In this document: positions 1 through 8,782 of the stretch, piece by piece | How positions within the stretch are numbered: the first letter of the stretch is position 1 | How the letters are laid out: the number at the start of each line of letters is the position of its first letter | DNA from: an uncultured Acidimicrobiales bacterium | GTDB taxonomy: Bacteria > Actinomycetota > Acidimicrobiia > Acidimicrobiales > SHLQ01 | Reading direction: 5' to 3' | Length of the DNA stretch: 64,000 nucleotides | Assembly (NCBI GenBank): GCA_938038785.1 | Contig: CALHTB010000031.1 | Coordinates: forward strand, 1-64,000 | The notes under the pieces: model-generated | Seen by the model: the letters and a program-made list of their open reading frames with translations, nothing else | Databases searched by the model: none | What the model was told of the DNA's origin: nothing | Position numbers and translations under genes: made by a program

Positions 1-174
1 AGCCGCCGCGAATTCCGCGCCTTCAGCGCCGCTGGCTTCCTCGAGGATCCACTTCGCTTCCATACGCGGGTTATCGCTCATGCCCGAACGCTCGAGCAAC
101 ACCTCGGTCTCCGTAAGCAACGCTCCCCACGGCACGGTCCCATCCAGATCGGAACCGGGGCTTTGCTCAGACAT
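1..174 (-). CDS. prmC: PrmC/HemK, N5-glutamine methyltransferase for release factors (N-terminal 58 residues)
   Basis: The gene reads leftward out of the window, so only 58 N-terminal residues are visible. They include the helical substrate-recognition segment typical of PrmC (VPWGALLTETEVLLERSG, then NPRMEAKWILEEASG). The ATG overlaps the last 8 bases of prfA, which suggests translational coupling. PrmC methylates the GGQ glutamine of RF1 and RF2, so the placement directly after prfA is the classical one. The SAM-binding and NPPY motifs lie outside the window; identification rests on the N-terminus and the neighbour. Confidence 0.88.
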   Translation of the reverse strand, partial: MSEQSPGSDLDGTVPWGALLTETEVLLERSGMSDNPRMEAKWILEEASGAEGAEFAAA

Positions 175-1234
175 CTTCTCCGGCGAGACGGCGCTGCTGT
201 TCCTCTTGAACAAGCGCGTCGCTCACGTTGTCGAGCTCGCCCGACAACACCTTGTCGAGGTTGTGCACCGTCAGGTTGATTCGGTGATCGGATACCCGGT
301 TTTCTTTGAAGTTGTAGGTGCGGATCTTCTCGGAACGCCCGCCGCTGCCGGTTTGGCTCTTACGAGCCTCACTAGCTTCGGCCATCTGACGATCTTGTTC
401 GGCCTGCAGAATGCGACTACGAAGCACGCGTAATGCCTTGGCCTTGTTCTGGATCTGGCTCTTCTCGTCCTGCATTGCCACAACAACACCGGTGGGCAGG
501 TGGGTGATACGACATGCCGAGTCGGTGGTGTTGACCGACTGGCCACCGGGGCCCGAAGACCGGTAGTAATCGATCTTCAGGTCGTTCTCGTCGATCTTGA
601 CTTCGACCTCTTCGGCCTCCGGTAGAACAGCAACCGTGGCCGACGACGTGTGTACGCGGCCTTGGCTTTCCGTCTTGGGCACTCGCTGCACTCGATGCAC
701 GCCGGCCTCAAACTTCATGCGGCTCCACACACCATCGCCCGAAAGGCCAAAGGTCACCGTCGTGAACCCGCCCATGTCGGACTCGGTTCCATCCATCATT
801 TCGAACTTCCAACCCATGCGACTGGAGAACGACTTGAACATGTCGAACAGGTCGCGGGCGAACAGGTTTGCTTCCTCGCCACCTTCGGCTCCACGAATCT
901 CGACGATGGCGTTGCGGTCGTCGTTCGGGTCCTTGGGGAGCAGGGCTAGCCGAAACTCAGCCGTCGTGGCTTCGATGGTCGCTTCGAGCTCTGCGACCTC
1001 TTCTCGCCACACTTCCCGGTCTTCACCCTCGGATTCGTTGAACATCTCTTGGGCGACCTGGTGGTCTTCGGTGGCGCTGCGAAGTTTGCGTCCAAGGGTG
1101 ACGATGCCGTCGAGCTCTTTGTGGCGACGGGCTTCGGCTTGAAACTTTGGCTGGTCTGCGATGAGTTGAGGGTCGCCGAGACGAGCTTCCACATCGGCAA
1201 ATTCCCGTTCGAGTGATTCGAGGCGACTGAGCAC
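167..1234 (-). CDS. prfA: Peptide chain release factor 1
   Basis: At 355 aa this is the normal RF1 length. It terminates translation at UAA and UAG. The GGQ peptidyl-hydrolysis motif (SSGPGGQSVNTTDSA) is present at about residue 230. The stop-codon recognition tripeptide region reads RVPKTESQGRVHTS, a P-x-T form that marks RF1 rather than RF2 (SPF). The N-terminal helices match the family. It follows an unknown gene at a 22-base gap, after rho and rpmE, and overlaps prmC by 8 bases, the usual actinobacterial order. No frameshift signal is seen. Confidence 0.97.
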   Translation of the reverse strand: MLSRLESLEREFADVEARLGDPQLIADQPKFQAEARRHKELDGIVTLGRKLRSATEDHQVAQEMFNESEGEDREVWREEVAELEATIEATTAEFRLALLPKDPNDDRNAIVEIRGAEGGEEANLFARDLFDMFKSFSSRMGWKFEMMDGTESDMGGFTTVTFGLSGDGVWSRMKFEAGVHRVQRVPKTESQGRVHTSSATVAVLPEAEEVEVKIDENDLKIDYYRSSGPGGQSVNTTDSACRITHLPTGVVVAMQDEKSQIQNKAKALRVLRSRILQAEQDRQMAEASEARKSQTGSGGRSEKIRTYNFKENRVSDHRINLTVHNLDKVLSGELDNVSDALVQEEQQRRLAGEDV

Positions 1235-1256
1235 CGAACCAACCTAACGTTTCGCG

Positions 1257-2231
1257 CTAGTCGACCCACTCACCCTCGACCGTCTCCACTCGGGAAGAAA
1301 TCGAGAGCGAAGCCACAGCGTCGATAATTCGCTGATGACGATCACGGGGTGGCAGAACGACGACGAGAGAATCGGGTTGGTGCAGAGCAACCAGACCAGC
1401 GGCGGTTTCGGCAATGCCGAGGTCGAGGCCCACGGTGCAGCACACCAGGACGGCGTCGCTCCCAGAGGTTCCAAGTGCAGCGGCTGGTTGGGTTTCATTT
1501 AGCCCTGGACGCTCGTGAAGAAGTGGGATTGGGTTGAGCGAGTCGAGCCCGATCAGCTCGGGTTGCCGAACGAGCTGTGCCCGCAACCAGCGTGACCGTA
1601 CGATTCGCCCGAGCGCATGGGGGGTAGAGCTTGCGTCGCGGTGTGGTGCCACCATCGACACGACGTTCTCTAGGGACTCGGCGATGTTTCTGTCTGGGCT
1701 AAGCGCCGCTGAAGCGAACTGGTCGTAGGCGCCGACACCGATGTCGATCGAACATTCGCCGTCGCGCATGCCGACACGGGCCACCTCGAGGCCGTTGATC
1801 TCCCCAAGCCACACACCGTGGTCTGCCACTACATCGAGACCAGCCGATGACAACTCCGCGGTTAGGGCAGCGCAAGCCGGCGGGGCTTCGATCGACGGAA
1901 CGACCGGATCCGCTGGCGACATCGTGCGCCCCGATACCAGCCAGACCATTGGTGTTGGTTCAGCAAAGGCTGATGCAGCATGGGCCAACTCACCCGCACC
2001 ATCGTCGGTGATCAGGTTTAGTGCAGCGCAGCCGTTTGCTGCAGCCCACACGACCGCAGTGCCAAGCACGCCCGGTGCCAGCGTCGGGAAGTACACCCAT
2101 CCGGCACCTTCAAGCACCGCAGACGCGCCACCGCCGAGGCGTGATGCCTCGGCGATGTCAGTATCGAAGTGTTCGTTGAGCAGGCCGCGCAGCTTGGCTG
2201 CGGCAAGCTCGGCGAGACGCTCGTTGTTCAG
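1257..2231 (-). CDS. Conserved-looking hypothetical protein between rpmE and prfA, probable CTG start
   Basis: No family is recognised. The first ordinary start in this frame is GTG at 2117 (286 aa), but the frame stays open and protein-like upstream to a TGA near 2238, encoding [19 protein letters not shown] and then [15 protein letters not shown]. That stretch has no ATG, GTG or TTG. A CTG at 2231-2229 overlaps the rpmE stop codon in the form CTGA, with GAGG ten bases before it, so a CTG start coupled to rpmE (324 aa) is the best reading. The protein is Ala/Val rich with no signal peptide; hydrophobic stretches (residues ~40-75, and LVVVLPP near the end) suggest an alpha/beta fold. The 2117 GTG start is the alternative. 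Confidence 0.72.
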   Translation of the reverse strand: MNNERLAELAAAKLRGLLNEHFDTDIAEASRLGGGASAVLEGAGWVYFPTLAPGVLGTAVVWAAANGCAALNLITDDGAGELAHAASAFAEPTPMVWLVSGRTMSPADPVVPSIEAPPACAALTAELSSAGLDVVADHGVWLGEINGLEVARVGMRDGECSIDIGVGAYDQFASAALSPDRNIAESLENVVSMVAPHRDASSTPHALGRIVRSRWLRAQLVRQPELIGLDSLNPIPLLHERPGLNETQPAAALGTSGSDAVLVCCTVGLDLGIAETAAGLVALHQPDSLVVVLPPRDRHQRIIDAVASLSISSRVETVEGEWVD

Positions 2232-2722
2232 CTTTCGTCAGCCTCAGGAGCTGCGTCTTCAGCAGGAGCCGCGGCAGCTTCCTCTGCAGGTGCTGCTTCC
2301 TCGGCGGGGGCAGCTGCCTCCGCTGGTACTGCCTCTTCCTCAGCTGGCGCTTCGGTCGGCGTCGCTGGGGCTTCCTTCAGCTTCGCACGATCGTCAGCCT
2401 TCTCAGTGTTGGCTGCTTCGACAGGTGCTTCCTCAGCTGGTGCCGCTGCTTCTTCAGCAGGTGCGGCAGCGGCCTTCTTCTTGCGCGAGCCGTAGCGACG
2501 CTCGAAGCGCTCGACACGGCCAGCCGTATCGACGATCTTCATCTGACCGGTGAAGAACGGATGGCTGCGAGACGAGAGCTCGACCTTGGCGAGTGGGTAT
2601 TCGACACCGTCGACGGTGATGGTCTCGGTGGTCTTCATCGTCGAGCCGACGATGATGTTGTCGCCCGAGGACTGGTCTTGGAAAACGACCGGGCGGTACT
2701 CAGGATGGATATCAGGCTTCAT
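2228..2722 (-). CDS. rpmE: Ribosomal protein bL31 (type B-like, without zinc cysteines) with a long Ala/Glu/Pro tail
   Basis: Residues 1-85 are a bL31 domain: [17 protein letters not shown] at the start, then SRSHPFFTG and [11 protein letters not shown]. The CxxC zinc pair of type A L31 is absent, so this is the C-minus (type B-like) form. Residues ~86-164 are a low-complexity tail with repeated PAEEA units, strongly acidic after a KKK patch; ordinary L31 is about 70-90 aa. It binds the large subunit near the central protuberance and bridge B1b. It lies just downstream of rho in the same direction. The tail is unusual and could be disordered on the ribosome surface. Confidence 0.93.
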   Translation of the reverse strand: MKPDIHPEYRPVVFQDQSSGDNIIVGSTMKTTETITVDGVEYPLAKVELSSRSHPFFTGQMKIVDTAGRVERFERRYGSRKKKAAAAPAEEAAAPAEEAPVEAANTEKADDRAKLKEAPATPTEAPAEEEAVPAEAAAPAEEAAPAEEAAAAPAEDAAPEADES

Positions 2723-2773
2723 AGTGCTTCCAGTCTGGATTGAGATGCCGGGAGATCAAACTCCACGGGAGGC

Positions 2774-4393
2774 TTATTTCGCGACTTCTTTGAGGAAGGC
2801 GTCGTTGGTCTTGAACGTGGCCAAGCGGTCGATGAGTAGCTCGAGCCCGGCTGCAGACCCGTTCTCCGACTCGGTCGACAGGTTTGCAAGGACCCGACGA
2901 AGCTTGGCGACCTGCTCGGCTTGCTTGGGCTCGAACAGCAATTGTTCTTGTCGGGTCGACGATGCTTCGACGTCGATCGCTGGGTACAGGCGGCGTTCGG
3001 CGGCTCGGCGATCGAGACGCAACTCCATGTTTCCGGTGCCCTTGAACTCTTCGAAGATCACTTCGTCCATCTTCGAGCCGGTGTCGACAAGCGCCGTCGC
3101 GAGGATCGTGAGCGACCCACCCTCTTCGAGGTTGCGGGCTGCACCGAAGAACTTCTTTGGCGGGTAGATCGCACCAGAGTCGAGACCACCGCTCATGATG
3201 CGGCCGTTCGCTGGGGCGGTCTGGTTGTATGCCCGGGCGAGACGGGTGATGCCGTCGACGATGATGACCACGTCGCGACCAACCTCGACGAGACGCTTGG
3301 CGCGTTCGATGGTGATCTCGGCTAGCGCGGTGTGCTCGTCGGCGGGACGGTCGAAGGTCGACGCGACAACTTCGCCTTCGTTGAGCGACCGCTTCATGTC
3401 GGTCACTTCCTCGGGACGCTCATCGATGAGCAACACGATGAGGGTGACCTCGGGGTTGTTGCGTTCGATCGCCTGAGCGATGTTCTTCATGATGGTTGTC
3501 TTGCCGGCCTTGGGAGGCGAGACGATCATGCCGCGCTGGCCCTTGCCGATCGGTGCGATCAGATCGATGATCCGAGCTGTCATGTCCTCGGGGTAGCCCT
3601 TGCGTTCCTGAACGAGTTTCTCGTCGGGGAACAGCGGGGTGAGCTCGTCGAAGTTCGGTCGGTTCTTGGCCTGCTCGGGCTTTTCGCCGTTGACCGTGTC
3701 GACGCTGAGCATCGCTGGGTTCTTTTCGTTGCGGTTCGCGGGACGGCTCGTACCCACAAGGTGATCGCCCTTGCGCAGCCCGAATTGGCGGACCTGCTTG
3801 ACCGAAACGTAGGCGTCTTCCTTAGACGAACGCATCGTTCCGACCCGGAGGAATCCGTACCCGTCGTCACGGAGATCGAGATAACCCTCGACTGCAACCG
3901 GTTCGAGTTCGGCTTGCTCGCCTCCGTCGCCACCGCGGCCTCGCCTGCGGCGACGTCGGTTGCCCCGCTCGGTCGGCTCGCCATCGTCGTTCTTGTCATT
4001 GCCGCCGTTGTTGCGGTTGCGGCCGCCGCGCTTGGTCGTCACGCCGCCAAAGTCGAATTCGTCATCGCCCGCGTGGTAGGTGGCGTCGCCATCTTCAGCG
4101 CCGGACTCGGCATCGCCGGAGGCGTCACCTTTGCCGGACTTACCCGACGCGCCCCGACCCTTCGCCGACTCCTTGGCGGGCTTCTTTGCCTCGACACCAT
4201 CGTCGGCATTGTTCCCGCCGTCGTCGGCATCGTCCTGGGCGCCATCGGTCGTTGCCGTCTTGATGATTAGATCAACAATCTCGGCCTTGCGGGCCTTCGA
4301 TGGTGGTTTGGCACCCATTGCCGTAGCGATAGTGACCAGCTCATCGCGGTCTTTGCGTTCCAGCGTTGAGCGCCGAAGTTCCGTGGCTTCCAC
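2774..4393 (-). CDS. rho: Transcription termination factor Rho
   Basis: Rho is an RNA-dependent hexameric ATPase that terminates transcription. The 539 residues show a Rho N-terminal helical domain ([20 protein letters not shown]), then a long disordered insert rich in Gly, Asp, Arg and Asn (~residues 50-150), typical of actinobacterial Rho, then the RNA-binding fold with the RNP1-like YGFLR, the Walker A motif SPPKAGKT, Walker [16 protein letters not shown] and the R-loop region. The start is GTG 4393, preceded by AGAGG six bases upstream. Family A hairpin repeats fill the gap between thrC and rho. Confidence 0.97.
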   Translation of the reverse strand: MEATELRRSTLERKDRDELVTIATAMGAKPPSKARKAEIVDLIIKTATTDGAQDDADDGGNNADDGVEAKKPAKESAKGRGASGKSGKGDASGDAESGAEDGDATYHAGDDEFDFGGVTTKRGGRNRNNGGNDKNDDGEPTERGNRRRRRRGRGGDGGEQAELEPVAVEGYLDLRDDGYGFLRVGTMRSSKEDAYVSVKQVRQFGLRKGDHLVGTSRPANRNEKNPAMLSVDTVNGEKPEQAKNRPNFDELTPLFPDEKLVQERKGYPEDMTARIIDLIAPIGKGQRGMIVSPPKAGKTTIMKNIAQAIERNNPEVTLIVLLIDERPEEVTDMKRSLNEGEVVASTFDRPADEHTALAEITIERAKRLVEVGRDVVIIVDGITRLARAYNQTAPANGRIMSGGLDSGAIYPPKKFFGAARNLEEGGSLTILATALVDTGSKMDEVIFEEFKGTGNMELRLDRRAAERRLYPAIDVEASSTRQEQLLFEPKQAEQVAKLRRVLANLSTESENGSAAGLELLIDRLATFKTNDAFLKEVAK

Positions 4394-4548
4394 GAGATAC
4401 CTCTTCAGGGTAGGGATGGTGGTGAGAAAGTCGAATCTCTCTCACAGGAAACGTGCCCGGAGTCGATCAACCGAACGGTGATCACATCCAACAGGTCGAA
4501 CCTAGCGTAGCCGCGGGGATTACTTCTTCGCACTTTCACTACTCGACA

Positions 4549-4682
4549 CTTCCGGTCGAGATCCGCGGAAACCTACATGGTCGTCCGCTTCGCTCCCTGT
4601 TTCGCTGGGACTCCCGCCCAGATCCGCGGAAACCAACATGGTCGTCCGCTCTGGCCGGAGGCGCCTCGTTTGTGCGTCTCTA
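4549..4682. repeat. Family A hairpin repeat, two units
   Basis: Two units of the dispersed family A repeat (core: TTCCG, about 10 bases including AGATCC, CGGAA, then ACATGGTCGTCCGCT) lie between thrC and rho. The right end carries the module GCCGGAGGCGCCTCGTTTGT, also seen at 13.4 kb, and runs through the thrC stop codon. The sequence just past it, AGGGCTGAGTCGAC (4683-4696), recurs next to the family A array at 57045-57058, so the repeat seems to have supplied the last thrC codons. Confidence 0.8.
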
Positions 4683-6053
4683 GGGCTGAGTCGACTCTTC
4701 TACGAATTCCTGGATCGTGGCGAGGTCGTTGGGGAGCACGGTGTAGTGCTCGTCCCGCTCATACAGATTGTCGAGGTGCGGTGGCAACGGTGGACGCAGT
4801 CCGGTTGCTTGCTCGACGGCATCGGGGAACTTCGCCGGATGCGCGGTGGCCATCACCATGCGTTGCATCGTGTCGGGTCGACGCCGAGCAGCCGCAACAC
4901 CAACCGCCGTGTGCGGGTCGAGGACCATTCCGCTCTCCTCGAAGACCGCTTTGGTCACCTCAATTGTCTCGGGGTCCGTCACCATTTCCCCCAGCCACCC
5001 CTCCTGCATCCGAGGGATGAGCTCGTTTGGAAGGGACACGTGCTGGTCAGTACGGAACGTCGACATCAGTTCGGCCACTGCAGCGCCATCGTTGCCCAGA
5101 ATTTCGAACAGGAGACGCTCGAGGTTGCTGCTGACTTGAATGTCCATAGACGGCGACAGTGATGGTTCGACGTCGCCGATTGTCATGGATCCGGTCTGAA
5201 AGAACTGCGTGAGGATGGCATTGCGGTTTGAAGCAACGACGAATTCGCCGATGGGCGCGCCCATCCGTTTGGCCACTCGCCCCGCAAAAACGTTGCCGAA
5301 GTTGCCGGTAGGCACCGTGACCGACACCGGACGATCCGACGACTTCGCTGCAGCCCAGTGGTAGTAGACGACCTGGGCCATGACCCGAGCCCAGTTGATC
5401 GAGTTAACCGCAGCCAGGCCAACGCGATCACGGAATGCGGCGTCGGCAAACATGGCTTTCACCACATCCTGACAGTCGTCGAAGGTCCCTTCGACCGCCA
5501 CGTTGTACACGTTGGCCGCGTCGACGGTGGTCATCTGACGGCGCTGCACCTCGCTCGTACGCTCGTGCGGGTGAAGGATCACAATGTCGACGTTGTCGCG
5601 ATCTCGGAACGCTTCGATTGCCGCTGAGCCGGTGTCACCCGAGGTGGCGCCGACGATCGTGACCCGCGTTCCGCGCTGGCCAAGCTCGTAGTCAAAGAGG
5701 CGTCCGAGCAACTGCATCGCCACATCTTTGAACGCAAGCGTCGGGCCGTGAAATAGTTCGACGAGTTCGATGTCGTCGGCCAGGGTCGTGACCGGGATGA
5801 CGTCGTCGGCGACGAACGTGCCGTAGGCATCGACGCAGATCTCGCCAAACGTGTCGCTATCGATAGCGCCCTCGACGAACGGCCACATAACTTGGGCTGC
5901 GAACTCGGCGTAGGGCAACGAGGGGTCGGCGGCTGTCTTGTCCGGCCAGTTGGTCGGCACATAGAGGCCGCCATCGGGAGCGAGACCGGTCAGCAGTACA
6001 TCGCCGAACGACAGCTCGGGAGCGCGGCCCCTGGTGCTGGTGTAGGTGATCAC
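4680..6053 (-). CDS. thrC: Threonine synthase
   Basis: Converts O-phosphohomoserine to threonine with PLP, the last step of threonine synthesis. The 457 residues are of the longer class I type (THRS N-terminal region TYTSTRGRAPELSFGD; PLP lysine in HGPTLAFKDVAM; phosphate loop GATSGDTGSAA). The start is GTG 6053, one base after the hom stop codon; the same frame stays open further upstream but only as a shadow of hom. It forms an operon with hom. The homoserine kinase gene thrB, often next in actinobacteria, is not in the 286 bases before rho. Its 3' end is embedded in a family A repeat. Confidence 0.95.
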   Translation of the reverse strand: MITYTSTRGRAPELSFGDVLLTGLAPDGGLYVPTNWPDKTAADPSLPYAEFAAQVMWPFVEGAIDSDTFGEICVDAYGTFVADDVIPVTTLADDIELVELFHGPTLAFKDVAMQLLGRLFDYELGQRGTRVTIVGATSGDTGSAAIEAFRDRDNVDIVILHPHERTSEVQRRQMTTVDAANVYNVAVEGTFDDCQDVVKAMFADAAFRDRVGLAAVNSINWARVMAQVVYYHWAAAKSSDRPVSVTVPTGNFGNVFAGRVAKRMGAPIGEFVVASNRNAILTQFFQTGSMTIGDVEPSLSPSMDIQVSSNLERLLFEILGNDGAAVAELMSTFRTDQHVSLPNELIPRMQEGWLGEMVTDPETIEVTKAVFEESGMVLDPHTAVGVAAARRRPDTMQRMVMATAHPAKFPDAVEQATGLRPPLPPHLDNLYERDEHYTVLPNDLATIQEFVEESTQP

Positions 6054-6054
6054 G

Positions 6055-7344
6055 TCAGTCGCAGACGACGCGGAGAACCTGGCCGACGTTCTTGACCGCT
6101 TCAAGCTCGGACACCGCTTCGAGTGTCGCTCGGAAGTCGCTCTCGACCGCCTCATGGGTGATGAACACCAAGCGGGCCACGTCTTCGGTGCTGTTCTCTT
6201 GCTCCATCGACCGGATCGACACGCCGTGCGAACCGAAGGCTCCAGAAATGTCGGCGAGAACACCGGGTTGGTCGAGCGCATCGATGCTCACATAGAACGC
6301 CGAGACACTGTCGTCGATGGGGACGATCGTTGCGGCGTCGAGTTCGCCGACGCTGCGATGCACACCGGCCAGTTTGTTCAGCGCAACATCGATGGTGTCG
6401 CCCACCATCATTGCTGCGGTTGGATGGCCCCCGGCGCCGCGGCCGTAGAACATGATCTGGTCGATTCCGGTGCCCTCGACGTAGACAGCGTTGAAGCTGT
6501 CACGAACCGAAGCCAGTGGGTGGCTGTCGGGAAGCATCGTTGGGTGAACGCGGGCCGCTATAGCTCCGGAGTCGGTTTGTTCAACAACGGCGAGCAGCTT
6601 AATGACGTGACCCATTCGGGTGGCGTTCGCAATATCTTCAGCGGTAATTGTCTCGATGCCTTCGATGTGCACGTCGCCAGCCCGAACTGCCTCACCGAAC
6701 GCAAGGGTGGCGATGATGGCGGCCTTCGAGCCGGCATCGAACCCGCCGACGTCGGCGGTGGGGTCGGCTTCGGCGAAACCCAAGCGCTGAGCTTCGGCGA
6801 GCGCATCGTGGTAGCTGGCACCGTGCTCGGTCATCTGCGACAGGATGTAGTTGGTCGTTCCGTTGACAATGCCCATAGCTCGGCTGATGTCTTCACCGAC
6901 GAGTGACTCGCGTAGCGCCCGGATAAACGGAAGGCCAGCTGCGACCGAGGCTTCGAGTGCGAGGTCGACACCGGCTGCGTTCGCAGCAAGGAACAGCTCG
7001 GGGCCGTGCAGTGCCATCAGTTCCTTGTTGGCAGTGACCACGGGCTTGCCTGCAGCGAATGCCGAGGTCATCAACTCCATGGTGTGCTCGACCCCACCCA
7101 TGGTCTCGACGATCACGTCGATATCGGGGTTAGACACGACGCCGTGAGAGTCGGTTGTCAGCAACGCCGAGTCAATGCCCGGGCGAGCCTTGGCGGCGTC
7201 GCGTACCGAAATGGCCGAAACCTCAAGCCGGATGCCGGTGCGACGTTCGATCTCGTCGGACTGTTCGGAAATGAGGTGGCAGAACGACGACCCCACGGTG
7301 CCGCAACCCAACACGCCCAACCGAACCGTTTGCGATGTGTTCAT
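6055..7344 (-). CDS. hom: Homoserine dehydrogenase with C-terminal ACT domain
   Basis: Reduces aspartate semialdehyde to homoserine with NAD(P)H. The 429 residues show the Rossmann motif LGVLGCGTVGSSFC, the catalytic region (ETMGG, ASVAAGLPFI, GIVNGTTNYIL) and a C-terminal ACT domain (about residues 350-429, DQPGVLADISGAFGSHGVS), the expected site of allosteric control by threonine. ATG 7344 is preceded by TAGCGT (minus strand, 7353-7358) eight bases upstream and no Shine-Dalgarno sequence, so a leaderless mRNA is likely. It is the first gene of hom-thrC and divergent from the kinase-like gene. Confidence 0.97.
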   Translation of the reverse strand: MNTSQTVRLGVLGCGTVGSSFCHLISEQSDEIERRTGIRLEVSAISVRDAAKARPGIDSALLTTDSHGVVSNPDIDVIVETMGGVEHTMELMTSAFAAGKPVVTANKELMALHGPELFLAANAAGVDLALEASVAAGLPFIRALRESLVGEDISRAMGIVNGTTNYILSQMTEHGASYHDALAEAQRLGFAEADPTADVGGFDAGSKAAIIATLAFGEAVRAGDVHIEGIETITAEDIANATRMGHVIKLLAVVEQTDSGAIAARVHPTMLPDSHPLASVRDSFNAVYVEGTGIDQIMFYGRGAGGHPTAAMMVGDTIDVALNKLAGVHRSVGELDAATIVPIDDSVSAFYVSIDALDQPGVLADISGAFGSHGVSIRSMEQENSTEDVARLVFITHEAVESDFRATLEAVSELEAVKNVGQVLRVVCD

Positions 7345-7352
7345 AGCCGATC

Positions 7353-7358
7353 ACGCTA
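7353..7358 (-). promoter_or_regulatory. -10 element (TAGCGT) for hom, leaderless spacing
   Basis: TAGCGT on the minus strand ends eight bases before the hom ATG. No ribosome-binding site is present. No convincing -35 hexamer is seen. Confidence 0.5.
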
Positions 7359-7405
7359 TCGGCGTTCGGTTCGCTCGCTAACCAGCTTTCGTATTCAGGC
7401 CTCGT

Positions 7406-7434
7406 TTGACTCTTTCACTACATTTCGATATGTT
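7406..7434 (+). promoter_or_regulatory. Promoter TTGACT-17-TATGTT for the kinase-like gene, leaderless
   Basis: TTGACT at 7406-7411 and TATGTT at 7429-7434 are 17 bases apart, and the -10 ends seven bases before ATG 7442. Transcription would begin at or next to the A of that ATG, which decides the start codon over the in-frame TTG 7406 and ATG 7430. Confidence 0.6.
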
Positions 7435-7441
7435 TCCGTAT

Positions 7442-8782
7442 ATGCAAGCTTCTTCTAGTGCACTTCCTGGCTGCACCAGCTCAGCGCCGATTGACCCCAC
7501 CCAGATTGAGTTGGCAAGCCTCCGTCTTGGCGAGCTGATTGGAGCGGGACGCCATGGCGTAGTGCTCCGCGCCGAACGCCGAACGCCGGACGCAGCGATA
7601 TCCCCAAACGCAGCGATATCTCCAAACGCAGCGAGCAACGTGGCGGTGAAGGTGCCTGCTGGTGGCCAAACGCTCGACGACGAGGCCGCGTGTCTGAAAC
7701 GATTCACCCACCCCCACATCGTTACGTTGCTCGATGGCCCTCTCGACAACGGCGCTCTCGTTCTCGAGTTCTGCAGCCGCGGCTCCCTCGCAGAACGCGA
7801 TGCGGTCCTCACCGCAGCCGAAGCCCGGACGGTCCTTCGCCAGATTGGCGCAGCGTTGACGTCGATGCATGCCGAGGGCTGGATCCACGGCGACGTCTCG
7901 CTTAACAACATTGCGATTCGAGATGATGGGACCCTGGCGCTCATCGACTTCGCCACGGCCCGCACCGCGAACGGCGACGCGCTGAACGAAGGCACCGCCG
8001 AACTCGCTGGGCCTCGCCGCACCGCGCGCCCCGAACTCGATCTCCGTTGTCTTGCAGCATCGGTGCTGTCCGCTCTCCCAAACCCAACCCACGACGCAAC
8101 GGTGCCCGCCGACATTCGCAAGCAGCGCGACGCCCTGACATCGGTGATCGAGCGCAGCGATGCTGGCGACGCTGTCGCCCTCGCCGACCTCATCATCGAC
8201 CCGCTCAAGTCCGACGTCGAGATCACCTGCCAGCGACGTCGAATTACCGGAGGTCCCAACGGCCCCCAAACTCGCGAGTTCGGGCCCCGCCCCGGTGGCT
8301 CTGGCCCCGATGAACCAGCCGAGGAGGCCCGAGCGATAAACAAGGCAGGCATCGCGGGCATCGTTGCGGTTCTCGGTTTGCTCGCGGTCTCGTCAGTCCT
8401 GTTTGAGAGGCCGGAACAACCCACCACGTCCGATGCCGTTGCCTCGATCAGCGACTCGGTCCTTAACCAAGTCGCCGCCGCCACCTCACTCACCGAAGCC
8501 GAAGTGAGTTGGCAAGCTGGCGTGGCGGTTCGATCAACCGACGCAGGCCCGGTGACCTACGCGGTTGGCCAACCCGGCGACCTCGCAGCGGTCGGAGACT
8601 GGGATTGCAACGGAACCAACACGCTCGGTGTCTATCGGCCCTCGACCGGGTCGTGGTTTACCTTCGACGGTTGGGAGTCAAACAGCACCTCAACGGTGCA
8701 TCAGCTCGATTCCGGCCACAGCGCCGTCGCGGTCGAACGCACCGCAGCGGGATGCGACAGGATCGTGTTTCCGAGCAGCTAG
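7442..8782 (+). CDS. Membrane-anchored protein-kinase-like protein with an extracellular FG-GAP/VCBS-like motif
   Basis: 446 residues. Residues ~25-265 are a eukaryotic-type kinase fold: glycine loop GAGRHGVV (34-41), Lys70 in VAVKVPAG, catalytic loop HGDVSLNN (149-156; Asp151, Asn156) and DFAT in place of DFG (Asp169). A transmembrane helix follows (~302-321), then an outer domain with VGDWDCNGTNTLGVYRPSTG, resembling a VCBS/FG-GAP calcium-binding blade. HGD instead of HRD and DFA instead of DFG are unusual but keep the key residues, so activity is possible. Residues ~52-64 come from an 18-base tandem repeat (ISPNAA). Transcribed towards the nucleotidyltransferase gene; the 3' ends overlap by 4 bases. 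Confidence 0.8.
   Translation: MQASSSALPGCTSSAPIDPTQIELASLRLGELIGAGRHGVVLRAERRTPDAAISPNAAISPNAASNVAVKVPAGGQTLDDEAACLKRFTHPHIVTLLDGPLDNGALVLEFCSRGSLAERDAVLTAAEARTVLRQIGAALTSMHAEGWIHGDVSLNNIAIRDDGTLALIDFATARTANGDALNEGTAELAGPRRTARPELDLRCLAASVLSALPNPTHDATVPADIRKQRDALTSVIERSDAGDAVALADLIIDPLKSDVEITCQRRRITGGPNGPQTREFGPRPGGSGPDEPAEEARAINKAGIAGIVAVLGLLAVSSVLFERPEQPTTSDAVASISDSVLNQVAAATSLTEAEVSWQAGVAVRSTDAGPVTYAVGQPGDLAAVGDWDCNGTNTLGVYRPSTGSWFTFDGWESNSTSTVHQLDSGHSAVAVERTAAGCDRIVFPSS
7591..7635 (+). repeat. In-frame 18-base tandem repeat in the kinase-like gene
   Basis: Two and a half copies of CGCAGCGATAT(C)(C/T)CCAAA encode repeated ISPNAA between the glycine loop and the ATP-binding lysine. The length is a multiple of three, so copy-number change would keep the frame. 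Confidence 0.85.

Noticed and set aside
6054-6281. N-terminal extension of thrC back to 6281
   Set aside because: The extra residues are a frame-shifted shadow of hom; GTG 6053 matches the threonine synthase N-terminus.
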